Below, piece after piece: positions 49,377 to 61,951 of a stretch of DNA of 64,000 nt. Under the pieces are notes generated by a model. It saw nothing but the letters and a program-made list of their open reading frames with translations. It had not been told where the DNA came from and did no database searches. How positions within the stretch are numbered: the stretch's first letter is position 1; each line of letters starts with the position of its first letter. This DNA comes from Sordaria brevicollis (taxonomy: Eukaryota > Ascomycota > Sordariomycetes > Sordariales > Sordariaceae): assembly GCA_033439795.1 (NCBI GenBank), contig JAUTDP010000008.1, positions 1,984,001-2,048,000 on the forward strand. Direction: 5' to 3'. A program made the translations under genes and the position numbers.

Positions 49377-49774
49377 TCATGCCATGTCTCTGACATCTTC
49401 GTCTTCGTAGTTGGGAGCGTCGACCTGGCGATTATGTACCAAACAGGTACCTAGTCACAGGAGTTGGTAAAGCGGAGACCCACTTTTTCCACTTACACGC
49501 CCTACACAGCAAACGCCGAGACCTCCAGGAACATGACAGGAAGCGAGATCGGACCAAAGTGCCTGGCGTCGATCCGGAATTTCGGGAAGCAAAGCGTTCG
49601 AAACTTCAGGTGACAATATTCGAATTTGAACCTTCTCTTTGTTCTCTATGAGCTCTCATTTGGTTTTCCCGTTTGACTTTTGTGTTAGCTGACCGTCTAT
49701 ATCCTACGGGTTGGCTCGAGAAGAGACGACAACCTCCGGCAAAGAGCACACGAAGATGATCGACGACCTTCCAT
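49377..49774 (-). CDS. Candidate small three-exon gene, 87 residues, unknown function
   Basis: Not visible as one open frame. Proposed exons: 49708-49774, 49497-49645 and 49377-49424. Intron 2 (72 nt) has a strong GTAAGT donor and CAG acceptor; intron 1 (62 nt) has a weaker GTAGGA donor but a CAGCTAAC branch site and TAG acceptor. Phases fit and the sum is exactly 88 codons including the stop. The product begins MEGRRSSSCALCRRL (a CxxC pair), has a middle with RRQALWSDLASCHVPGG, and ends VDAPNYEDEDVRDMA. The last exon is strongly C-ending, as in real genes here. Exon 2 is less convincing: another frame of the same DNA has better codon use. No family is recognised. It could be an unrelated minor transcript or chance. 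Confidence 0.3.
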
Positions 49775-50938
49775 CTGAACGTGGTTTAGGGTTGTTGTCG
49801 TAATGAAAGCCATGGATGACGAACAGTCTCAGCTGAGGAAGGGACTGTTCTGGATGAGGTTATTGCCATTTGCCAACTGCCTCCTTCGCATACGGATAGA
49901 ACAGGAGTGAATGTGCCAAGGAGAGCTTGGAAGGGGGGAGTAATCCTATTCAGAAGTGTTGAACTTTCAGCTGTGCTGTCTTGTCCTGCAAGCCGATGCA
50001 ACCCCGAGGCACCGACGGTCGTTTGACGAAGAAACCCAAAATTATCTCATGTTCTCGAGAGTCATTTGGTGAATTTGTTCCTGATGTTCAGCGAGGAAGA
50101 TCCAGGCACAAACGGAAAGATCCCAGCCCTATGTACTCTAGAGGTAGTTATATGAACCGTAGGCTATTCCCCTCCACCTTATATAGAACTTGGATATAGC
50201 TAAGGAGAGGAAACTCTCCCATTTACAAACCGAAAGATTATTCATTTACCATCAATGTCTTTTCCTTCTATTTGTGAACATAAGACAGAAAAAGAAACAA
50301 TCTAGACGAACTCCGAAGCCTATAAAACCAGGAGGAAATCCGCAGGCCAGCGATCAGGCTGGTTGCCCCGCGCCATGAGTCGATGGTGCGATTGCGTGCT
50401 CGGAGCTGCTGGGAATTCAACCCCACACTTTTCCTAAAGGGGACAGCATAAGGTGGGATGGCATCACTGCATCACCGCATCTCAGGGCCCTCAAGGTACC
50501 CAATACACGTCGATCATCATCGACATGGGATGGGTTTCTCTGTCGTCCCTCCCTCGACCCGCGTTTTGCGCGTATTGGCGAGGCGCAATTGGGTATAATC
50601 CATCAGCTAATGGAAACTCGAGATCGGACGAAACCGTAGCATGGTCAGGTACCGGATACATGGACCTCGAGGGATGCTTGTCCGGCCGGAGTCAGTTCTG
50701 GAGGGGACCAACCTATGCGGCGGCGAGACAAAGAGTAGAAGAAGAAGACATTGCCCGAATCCCGAGAGTTCTTGAGTCGTGATCTTCCTCCTCTTTGTCT
50801 TTTTCTTCTCTCTCTTACATCCTCATAGCTTGAGCTGCCAACCAAAGACTCTCAAGGTCCCGAGCTGCATACCTACCTATAGTCTTCACTACTTCGTTTC
50901 TGACCTGACTTCTCTGCTGCACCATCTCCATCGCAACC
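49775..50938. other. Upstream region of the sulfhydrylase gene
   Basis: 1.16 kb of promoter and leader. Contains a near-match to the CYS3 consensus at 50458. The last 70 bases before the ATG are pyrimidine-rich, a typical Neurospora leader. Frames at 50.45-50.85 kb on both strands overlap and are not called. Confidence 0.5.
50458..50467 (+). promoter_or_regulatory. Possible CYS3 (sulfur regulator) binding site
   Basis: ATGGCATCAC matches nine of ten positions of the CYS3 bZIP consensus ATGRYRYCAT as I recall it. It is ~470 bp upstream of the O-acetylhomoserine sulfhydrylase start codon, a gene of the pathway CYS3 controls. A single near-match is weak evidence alone. Confidence 0.3.
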
Positions 50939-52587
<1,649 letters not shown>

Positions 52588-53157
52588 ATGATACCATTTT
52601 GTTTGGATGAAAGCGTTGTGATTTCGAGTTAGTAGCGTAACGAAAATATACCCCCCTTTGCAAACGTGAAGCTTGGATATTGGATGAAATGCCGCGAGTG
52701 ACATTGTCATACACATGTTAAAAGCAGATGATCTCGAGAGGACGCTTTTGCCAGTCAAAATAGTTCATATTTCATTTCCGAGAAATGACGAAGATGAAGA
52801 ATTGAAAGTCCATATCCATCAAAGGTTTGGTGATGTTTTGTTCGAGATCTTCCAGGTTTTGGTGTTGTAGCTCGCCGTAGAATTGGGTTCAGCCGCCATT
52901 CAGACCCCCCTGGCACGGTCGCTTCAGAGCCGCACCCGCCATTTCGTCACAGCTGGAGCTTCCTGAAGCTCCACAACCCAAACGTCGCAACAGTGACCTC
53001 CAACTGTGTCACGAAGCTCCCCATCCTACCAACATCATCATCCATCCAGCGCCTTGCCATTCAACCGCATCCATCTTACACGATCGCGCTCGGCTTCATT
53101 ATTTCATCCTCGGGGATGCGAAGTCCATAAACAACCCAAGCTCAACAAACCGCCAAC
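52588..53157. other. Intergenic between the sulfhydrylase and EMC7 genes
   Basis: 570 bp between tandem genes. The left half is AT-richer 3' UTR; the right half, from about 52.95 kb, is pyrimidine/CA-rich leader of EMC7. No coding signal. Confidence 0.5.
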
Positions 53158-54120
53158 ATGCAACTCCTCACCACCCTCGGCCTCCTAGCCACGACCGCCC
53201 TTGCGGCCATCTCCTCCCCGCAGACCTCGATAACAGTAACCCTCCCTTCCAAGCCCCCCGGCGAGAACACCTCCGGCAAACTCTTCGTCTTCCCGCCCTC
53301 CACGCACGGCACGCTCTCCACCTTTGGGCAGACCAAGTCCGCCCCCCTCAGCGTCTCCAACACGCTCGTGTTCCGCAACGTCACCCAGGGGTCTTATCTG
53401 CTTGACATCCACTGCCCCACGCACGCGTTTGCTCCCCTTAGAGTAGACGTCGCGCCAGTCTTGGATGGTGTCCTGGAAGAGGGGGGTGGGCATGGAGAGG
53501 TCAAGTTGCAGGTCAAGGCGTGGGAGACGTACAGGGGGAACGATTGGGATAATAAGGGGGAGGAGGCGCCGAGGCAGGTGCTTAAGGGCGCGGGAGGACA
53601 AGGTGTGGGGATCGGGGCGAAGGTGTTGGGGGAGAAGGGATATTTTATGGAGAGGAGTAAATGTGAGTTTTTCTTTTGGGGCAGAAGTGTTGATGATGAT
53701 GATGATGACGATGGATTATGCTAACTTTGAGACAAAAAAAAACAGTCAACGCCCTTTCGATTCTCAGAAACCCTATGATTTTGCTTGGTTTGGTCAGCAT
53801 GGTTATCATTTTTGGCATGCCCAAGTTGGTTGAGAATAGTACGTTTCATCTCCTCTCATCTCTGTCCCTTCTAAATAGCAACGGGTTAACTAACAATGCT
53901 CGCAGTGGACCCCGAAATGCGCGCCGAGTGGGAAGAGAACCAGAAGAAGAACCCTATGAACGCTCTCATGGGCGGCGGTGGTGCTCCCGCGGCTTCAAAC
54001 TTTGATATGGCTGCTTTCCTTGCCGGTACCAGCAACACCAAGAGGGAGGAGCCCGCTGGTGATGCGGCGGCGAGCACTGGTAGTGGTGCTCATCAGGGCG
54101 GAAAGAAGAGAAGGGGTTGA
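53158..54120 (+). CDS. emc7: ER membrane protein complex subunit 7
   Basis: Subunit of the EMC insertase that places transmembrane segments into the ER. Exons 53158-53662, 53746-53838 and 53906-54120 (introns 83 and 67 nt), 270 residues. A signal peptide (MQLLTTLGLLATTALA) is followed by a beta-sandwich luminal domain with GKLFVFPPST and VFRNVTQGSYLLDIHCPTHA, the family core. A membrane helix lies at ~175-195 (RNPMILLGLVSMVIIFGMPK). The conserved cytosolic MDPEMRAEWEENQKKNP follows. The C-terminal tail is Gly/Ala-rich and basic (HQGGKKRRG). Intron 1 contains a GAT triplet run at 53695-53712. Splice sites are confirmed by the conserved joins SK-FNALSIL and EN-MDPEM. Confidence 0.93.
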
Positions 54121-55074
54121 ATTCAGGATAACTTTGCTAGAAGTCAAAGATGATGTTTATGACTTGGGTATTAGTATAGGGGAGAAAAGACTGATAAGGA
54201 CTTCGTCTTTGGCCGAGTTTAATGGGAGTACAAGTTCTAGCTAGCGTATGGGGGATTGCTTGTACAAAATGGGGCTACAATAATATATCAACGTTACACT
54301 ATAGTCCTTAATTACCATTGAAAAGGGGATAAATTATGTCTTGGTTTTTTCATGTTTGATCTTTATATCCGATCAAGTTCCTCCACATTGCTGTTCCTCA
54401 CGCTTCGCTCTTTAGACCGCCGTATAAAACTGTCTCGGGCAGGGGTAGGCTTCCCGCCCGGAATGGGGGGTACAAGAATGGAGCCCCACTTCATTTCGTC
54501 GCATGCTGTCGTCGCCTGGTAAACTCGTGACTTCGTGTCTTCCAGGCGATGTCTTCCCCGAACATTAAGGTTCGCACTGACAGGTCGCATGTCTTGTCGC
54601 GTGCTCTTCTTGGATCATTCAGTCTTTTGATGGACTTTTGCTAAACATGTATCTGAATGGATCCACTCGCTGGCTGCAGCAGCAGTGATTGCATTTACAA
54701 AGCGGTCCGTTCAGCATCCCATCAGCGCCGCATCAGTACGGCATCAGCTGAGCATCTTGCCTTTCATGTCTCTCCCTTTCGTTATGCAGTCCGCGATATC
54801 AAGTTTTCAGACCGAACGACAAAGGTTCTGGATCGCGTTTATGATAGAAGAAAAGGACGGAAAAGATGAATAAACGTTCAAGTTAGTGAAAGGATATAAG
54901 AGATTGGAGAGAGAATAATATTTAAGGAGCAGCCAAATATAAATTATATTTAGTTTTAACATTTATTGAAACTTTATATGAGTTATATAATATTAATGTT
55001 AAGGTATAATATTTTATGATCAATTAATAGTTAAGAGTATGATTTGGCAAGCGTTGTTTGGTAGCTACGTTAGC

Positions 55075-55082
55075 TTACGTAA
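55075..55082. promoter_or_regulatory. TTACGTAA palindrome
   Basis: Second copy in the window of the bZIP-type octamer, at the right edge of the AT-rich patch and next to the CACGTG palindrome. It is ~120 bp upstream of the presumed first exon of the WD40 gene. Confidence 0.25.
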
Positions 55083-55083
55083 T

Positions 55084-55093
55084 ATCACGTGAT
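55084..55093. promoter_or_regulatory. ATCACGTGAT E-box palindrome
   Basis: Perfect 10-bp palindrome with a CACGTG core, the site type of basic helix-loop-helix factors (Cbf1-like, NUC-1). TCACGTGA is the classic Cbf1 octamer. It lies in the promoter of the WD40 gene. Occupancy unknown. Confidence 0.35.
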
Positions 55094-55474
55094 GCTGCAT
55101 ATCTCGTTAATTGACAAGTGTGGCGCAGGCTTAAACCAAAATACAACTCGATTCTTCTTCTTTCCAAGCGCATTCTCGTCGCGCAAATGCTGATAAAATG
55201 AACTCCAGGTACGTAATTCTTCTTAAAACTATTCCAGCGCGTTATTCTATTCCCTTCTTATCCTTCACTTGATTCTTTTCACGAATCTCCGCGATTTCCA
55301 TCCTTTTAATCGCATCGGTTCTCCTCCGGCGGCTGTTGATACGCGTTGCGCGTTGCGTTGCCCGCCTACCCTTGGATCAGCTCACATTCACCTGTTTCTA
55401 ATATTAACTCTTCCATGACACTGCCAATCACCGCCATCTCGCTTTTTTTCTCTAAAAAGACATGACATCAGCCA

Positions 55475-58400
55475 ATGCGGATTACATTTCGCGGAGTAGT
55501 GTTAACAGACACGTCTACCCCTAGGCCTGGAGAATCTCCGCATAACCCGTTCACCAACGGCACTTCGAACGGCGCCACCTCCGCTGCCCTTGCAACAACC
55601 CATGCGCAACAGGTTGCGCAGGGAAACATTGCAGGCTATGGCCCTCCTTTCGTAGCTGAGCAGAGGCATCACCCAGACGATTTTGAACATCCGCCGTTCA
55701 AGCGACAACGAACCGAAGGGACCGTTCCAGTTGCTACCTCTACCCCCACCGTCAACAACCACGGGCATATCCAGCAGAATGGGTACATCCAACAAAATGG
55801 AAGCCTCCAGCATAATGGCAACGGAAACCCTCAGTCTGCTCCTAACAACTGGGGCAAGCAAGACGTCTTTGTGGACTGTCTCAAAAACCAGGTCTTTCCG
55901 CATGTCGAACGGGAACTAGCCAATTTACCTAGAGACGTATACGACGTAGAAAAGATAGGAATAAAGGTTAGTATACCACGGCTTTCCTTACATGTTCTTC
56001 TCCCGTCCTCCTAAGACCCCGAGAATCTTGTGGTTACCTTCCCATGCCTTACCCGTAGTTCTCCTCTTCCAGGTTGTCGAGCGTGTGACTGGTGTCGACT
56101 TTACGGCCGCCTACAAGCTGGGAAATGGCCGTGTTAGCGAAGTATTTGAACGACTTTTGGCTGCCCGAATCCCGGTGGAAATCAGAACGTTACTTACGGA
56201 CCCCGTGCGTATTAACAATATTTATTTCATATTCGTCATCGATCTCCATCAAGTGGTTGATATTGGCTGCTAACCTTCTTCCAGCAATATCGTTTTAAGT
56301 CTTATACGCCGGTGCCAGTCCCAAAGGTCCCGGGTGTGCCACCTGTCCGGGCATATCCCCCGACCCAACCACCCTCCGGCTATGCGACGGCCCCGCTGCC
56401 GCCTCCGCCTGCCCGTCCGGGCTCGTCTATCCCGCAAGCTATGGCCCATACGTTGCCCGGGGCCACTGAACGCCGGTATTCAAACACGCCCATTCCCCTG
56501 CCATCGGTGCCTGGTCTCCGGCCGGCCAACAGAGGCCCACGCCCTTCTTCCGGGTTGCGGACCCCCCACGCCCCGGTCCCTCCCAATGCTCCCCGAGCTC
56601 CCAGTGCTCAAGGTGCATCAGGTCATGGGACAGCAGGACTTCATCGACCAGCCGTGTTACCCCCGCCGACGCCGTCACAGATCATCACCATTGAGGATGA
56701 TGACGAGGAAAAAGATGTTCAGAGAGTCCCATCAGTATCCGTGCCAGCGCCTCAGCACATTTTACCCGCTGATTCGTCGATAATTCTAGACCCACCTTCG
56801 ACATCTGCCCCCCAACCGCCATTTGATAATGACTTGCCGGAACTGGAAAACTGGGCACCAGCAGGACAGAGAAGAGGGGGCCGAAGGTCTCGCGCGGATC
56901 ACTACCGCAAGCGTACTGAGGAACAGCAGAAACGGCAAAGTCGCGGCATTGTCATTACAACGGCGCAAAACTATCGCAGTCGAGCTCACGCTCTAACCTG
57001 GCGGGGACACGAGGAAAGCGCTGATGCCCAGGACTTGTCATCGCGGCTCTTTACCGAAAAGCATCGGCCGTATCTGTCAGCAGAGGAGAGAACAAACATC
57101 TCGGTCGTTATGCAGAAGTTTGTGAGGTTTGACGAGTCGTTGCTCACTAAACCTGCGACTTTCCATGTCGACTTTACCGCAGACGAAGTTAAGGCGCTGC
57201 GGAATCTCTGCAGAAGAGTTCTTGGCCTATCCTCGGGCAGCAGGAAGCAAGACTTGGCGAAGGATCTTCGGAAGCAGCTGAAGAAACACCGCGGTGATAT
57301 TGTCAAGGTTTTGGACGCCATCCGATCGGAAAAGCAACTTGCCCGTCGAAATAGGGGAGATATTGAGAGGTATCTGCACGATTTGATCAACCACAGGGTT
57401 TCCAAGGATCCCTCGATCTTTGCCTTGAAAAAAGACAAGTATGACTTGCATGGTGAGCTCGCTCGTTCGAGCTATTTCAACTCGCTCCTTTTTGCGAGAG
57501 AAACCTCGGGTAACCGGGGCATGACCTTGAGGGCCCCTACGAACTTTCCGAATGAGTTCGTCAAGTGCCACGAGGATGAGCTGGAGCTGCGACGAGAGTG
57601 GACAGATTGTGCTGGAGATATCGCGACCATCGCGTGGGTTTCAAACGACGGGTTTATTTGCGGAACGACAGAGCATTCGGATGCTCATAATCAGCAGTAC
57701 AACAAGCCCGGCAACCTCGTTCTCGGGTCATGCAGCCAAGGTACTCTGAAGGCTTACGCCGATCATCGAATTGTCCGACCGGTCGTCGATAAGGGCGAAA
57801 ACTCGACCGATGCAATGAGACAAAGTCAAGATCCGTGGCTGTACTCGTCCGTTGTCGCTTCGGACTACGACGAGGTCCATGATCGAGCGTTCACTTCCGG
57901 GTTTGACCGGAAAGTGAAGATTTGGAAGGTTGATCCATCCGGCTCCTCCATGGTTTCGATAGGCGAATGGTTTCACGGAGGGAATGTCAACTTTGTGACT
58001 ACCTCGAAGTACGAGTCGTCGTCAATGGCTATGGTTGCGACAGCAGCAGACGTTCCTACAGAAGCTGTGCGCATTTACAACATTAACGACAACGACTCCA
58101 TTTCGGCTTCCCCTTATCGGTCGTTTTCTTGCTCCCGTGTGGTAGACGCAGAGGGAAACACTGTTTCGACCGAGAAATGGGCCTACTTTCCTGCCACCAT
58201 GCAATGGGGTAGAGCGCCCACAGTTCGACATCTCCTCTTGGTGGGCTACTCTCCTCGCAGCAGGACAGGGGAAGACGCAGATATTCCATCCGATCGTAGG
58301 GAGACGGGAGAGCTCTGCCTGTGGAACGGTCTGACGGGAGAAAGGTGGCATATTCACGGGGCTACCACACAGAACGTTTTCGAGGTGCTTTGGCACCCTA

Positions 58401-59578
58401 GTCAAGCTTGTTTCATCGCGGCTACTTCACCACAGGGCTCGGACGTGAAGTACACCACCCGTACACAAATCAGGATCTTCACCCCCACGCCCATGTCCGA
58501 GCATGGGGAAAAGTCATTTAGTCCTATTAAGACACTCGACTGCGAGGCCTGCGACATCAACGAGCTTACTATCATGCCCATCAGCTCCGCCTCTTGCTAC
58601 GTTACCGCGGGATGCACAGACGGAAACACGTATGTTTGGGACACGGCACTGGATGATACGCCGATCCATGTTCTACAACACGGGTTGCCTATCGAGGAGT
58701 TTCGAGGCGATCGCGAGCACGAGGATGTGGGTGTGAAATTCACTGCCTGGGGTAGGACCCTCGACCGATTTTACACCGGCTCTTCCGACGGCGTGGTCAA
58801 GGTATGGAACGTTCGATCCCGCCAACCACTTGTCCGCGACCTCTTGGAAGTTCCTGCCCCTGTCTCTTGCGGCATGTTTTCACCCGACAAGTCCAGACTT
58901 ATCATTGGCGACGCCAGCGGACGAGTCTTTTTCTTGTCGCTCAACGAAGAAGACGAGGGAGATCATAACGACAAGACCATTTTTATGCACATGAAAATGC
59001 CCGGAAAAAAGAACCCCAAGAGGATCCGGCGCCCTCAATCCATCATTCCACATCCGGAACCGGAGGCACCCACCTACGACGCTCAAGGCCAGCTGATTGA
59101 ATCAGAGTCTGGCGTCTCGAGAGGTCGAGCCTACCTAGAGAAATTGCAGCTCCAACAGCTTCCCGACCGCACCGTCGGCGTCGTCCAGGGACCCAACTAT
59201 TTCGAAACAGGCCTGTTCAGACGAGAAGCGCATATGAACGAGGACCCGCGCTTACCTCTCAAGGCCAGCTTTTATGGGTTCCAAAGGGAAACCCAGCGGC
59301 ACCATAGCGAAGGAGTGAGACGGTATCTCTCGCCGTTAAGACCTGTTACGGAAGAAAGTTTCTTTGAGGCTAGGGTGGCCCATCATTCTACAAATCTGCC
59401 GCGGGACTTTGATGTTGATCGCTTGGACGAAGAGACTAAACAGATGCTAGAAGCTGAGGGTGTGGACTGGCAATTGAACGAGGGGGCATTGGATTTGGAC
59501 TATGAAGATGATGAGGATGATGATGACGAGCTGGTGTTTAGTGGTGGTGAGGAGGAAAGCGAGGTTGATGAGTTTTGA
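55475..59578 (+). CDS. dim-9: Large WD40 protein, probable Raf1/Dos1 homologue (DIM-9/DCAF26), heterochromatin factor
   Basis: Probable substrate-receptor-like subunit of the CUL4-DDB1-DIM-5 complex that directs H3K9 methylation; this assignment is by layout and memory, not a search. Exons 55475-55966, 56073-56204 and 56285-59578 (introns 106 and 80 nt), 1305 residues. The N-terminus is disordered with QQNG repeats (HIQQNGYIQQNG). A short helical domain (DVFVDCLKNQVFPHVERELA) follows, then a Pro-rich segment (~214-340). Next come RSRAHALTWRG and a basic helical region (~480-580). WD40 repeats span ~640-1100, ending with DGVVKVWNVRS, whose WNVR resembles the DDB1-binding WDxR box. The tail is acidic (DYEDDEDDDDE). 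The start used is the ATG after the probable leader intron; a donor 4 nt further would add six N-terminal residues from the 55198 ATG. Any large WD40 protein remains an alternative. Confidence 0.7.
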
Positions 59579-60120
59579 TGGGATGGGATGATGGGAGTTT
59601 ACATAAGCGGATAAAATTATTAGGTACATGCATTCTTGCTTTAAAAGGTTGCTTAGAGGAGTCATAACTACGACTGAACTTGTACGTAAAAAAATGTAAC
59701 GGCTGTGAACGAAGATGCGTAAAGATGAACGCTTGTAAAACCTGAAGTAATATTTCTGCTCCTTTTTTTACTAATGAACTTTTTCAAATAATTGATATAT
59801 GTGGTGGGCTTTTGAAATGACACTTTCTTTGAAAATTCTATATCCCATAACATAAAGTGATGTTTGTAAATACGGCGGTCCATAACATCACTTGTGTACC
59901 GAAAGCTGGATTCTGACATCTCCAGTTGCAATCGGGACGTCCCGCATATGCCGATTGTGCCGGCCAAATTTAGGCGGTGAGATTTCTAAGCTTCGCTCGG
60001 CGCTTTCGCAGCAACAGCCCAGAGGAGGGCAACCCCGGTCCCACCCTCCACTAACATCCCGCCTTCCGTTGGAGTAAACAAAAGTGACTGAACTTCAGCA
60101 AGTCAGTCAACTTTCGCACC
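59579..60120. other. Intergenic between the WD40 gene and cox-11
   Basis: 540 bp. The AT-rich left half is a likely 3' UTR; a GC-rich right half from ~59.93 kb leads into cox-11. No gene seen. Confidence 0.5.
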
Positions 60121-61218
60121 ATGAGTACGGTACCACGCTTCGTCGGCCGACGAGCCGTCGCTGGTGCTGCTCAGTCTTCCTCCCAATCGGCATCATGGGC
60201 CTGCTTCTCGTGTCGCCAACAAGTCCAAACGCAATGGCGCCGCCAACTCTCCTCGTCCGATAGCTCCCCAGCAAAGTCCACGATAGCGACACAGCAACAA
60301 TCAACATCCGCGAAGAAGCAACAGAGTGGAAGCAGAGCATGGAGGTGGTTCTCGACCGAGGGCGCAAGCAGGCGCCAGCAGCAGCAGCAAGGGCAGCAAC
60401 AGACAAGGAGTCAAAGCACCAAGACGAACGTGTCGCCGGACATGGAGAGAGTCAGGGCCGAGTACAAGAAGAGGAACCAGTCGACCATGTACTATGTCAT
60501 TAGTATCATTCTTGGTACCGTGGCGTTTTCGTATGGGTCGGTGCCTATGTATAAGATGGTATGTTTCATCTGGTGTCTTCCCGCACCATACCTAGTCTAC
60601 CATGCCGCACTCGTTCTAACTTGTCGTTCAACAAAAACAGATCTGCCAAACAACCGGCTGGGGCGGCCAACCCGTGCGCGCCCACGGCGCCGGCGGTTTC
60701 TCTTCGGACGGCGACGTCGACCTCGCCGCCAAGCTCGAGCCCGTCAAGGACGCCAAGCGGATGCGCGTGACCTTCAACGCCTCCGTGTCGGACGTCTTGC
60801 CTTGGAAGTTCGTTCCCCAGCAGCGCGAGGTGCGCGTCTTGCCCGGTGAGACGGCGCTGGCCTTTTATACGGCCACCAACAAGTCCGACAAGGACATCAT
60901 CGGCGTGGCGACGTACAGCGTCACGCCGGCGCAGGTGGCGCCGTATTTCAGCAAGATCCAGTGCTTCTGCTTTGAGGAGCAAAGACTGAATGCGGGTGAG
61001 ACGGTGGACATGCCCGTCTTTTTCTACTTGGATCCGGATTATTTGAATGATTTGAATATGAAGGGGATTGAGACGGTGACGTTGTCGTATACGTTTTTTA
61101 GTAAGTCTAGAACTCTTCTGGGTGACTTCTTTGGCGGAAAGCTAACCATGAATTCTCTTTGACAGAGGCCAAGTACGATGATAACGGCGTGCTCAAGGGC
61201 GTTCCGGGCGCTTCTTAA
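60121..61218 (+). CDS. cox-11: Cytochrome c oxidase assembly factor Cox11 (copper chaperone)
   Basis: Inner-membrane copper protein that delivers Cu to the CuB site of Cox1. Exons 60121-60558, 60641-61100 and 61166-61218 (introns 82 and 65 nt), 316 residues. The long N-terminus is basic, Ser/Gln-rich and almost acid-free, a mitochondrial presequence with a poly-Gln run (RRQQQQQGQQQ). A transmembrane helix lies at ~122-141 (TMYYVISIILGTVAFSYGSV). The intermembrane-space domain has YKMICQTTGWGG, PWKFVPQQREV and the copper site CFCFEEQ (~254-260). It ends FFKAKYDDNGVLKGVPGAS. Joins across both introns rebuild conserved residues. Confidence 0.95.
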
Positions 61219-61951
61219 AGGAGAGAAGTATGTATAATCCATTGTAAGATAGATGTAGAATCTGTGTATAGAGCGTGTTTGGCGAGGCTGTCTGCTTAAC
61301 TGGTCTTGCTGTTTGTCTAGGGTGGACGGCCCGATGAAAGTAAACAAATACCCCTGAATAGACTTGTGGGCCCACTACAGCTCTGGTCTCAATGACTTTG
61401 TGGTTGGAAGTGGACAACCATGCTGATGCCTCCACAGGAATAATCCGTCAAGTCTCTATTGGAGATATGTGAATAGCTTCACTTGATTCTACAAGTATTT
61501 TACTATTGTCTGCAAAAATGAAAGAGCTACTACCTCTATCGAGCTTTCCCATCGCTGCTGCTCAATTCCAGGTTGCTCCGCACCTTCCCCTCTTAAAAGA
61601 TTCCTAACCCCACGTCATAGGGAACCGTGGGCAGCCACAAGGGGCCTCATAGTGGACAGGAGCCGCTGCCGGCGGCACCTACAGACCCCGACCCTCCATC
61701 CGTCAGCAGCTAGCTCAACAAGGTGCATCATGTCACCTTCGATACCTCTACTCATCCATCAACACCACCAATTGCACCGCAAACACGCCATTTGTCCATT
61801 TTACAACGGCTTTACATCTTGTCGCATACCTCTCTCCGTACCCCGTGCCCAGTAACGGTCGAAATCAGGCCGCGCATATCGACTGCCCGTCGCAATGTTA
61901 GCTAGCAGTACCTCTAGCAGCAGCATTCCCCGCCGGTAGAGGTAGTTTAGT
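61219..61951. other. Intergenic between cox-11 and rav-1
   Basis: 733 bp between tandem genes holding the cox-11 3' UTR and rav-1 promoter/leader. An in-frame TAG three codons upstream of the rav-1 ATG supports that start. Nothing else found. Confidence 0.5.

Larger units (their letters stand above)
54121..55474. other. Intergenic region with AT-rich patch and leader of the WD40 gene
   Basis: The stretch 54,860-55,085 is strikingly AT-rich and TA-rich compared with its surroundings, as in decayed RIP-mutated DNA or a short AT spacer. It ends at TTACGTAA and ATCACGTGAT palindromes. The leader of the WD40 gene follows, with a probable 5' intron (55209-55471; GTACGT donor, ATCAG acceptor). An upstream ATG at 55198 precedes that donor. 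Confidence 0.5.
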
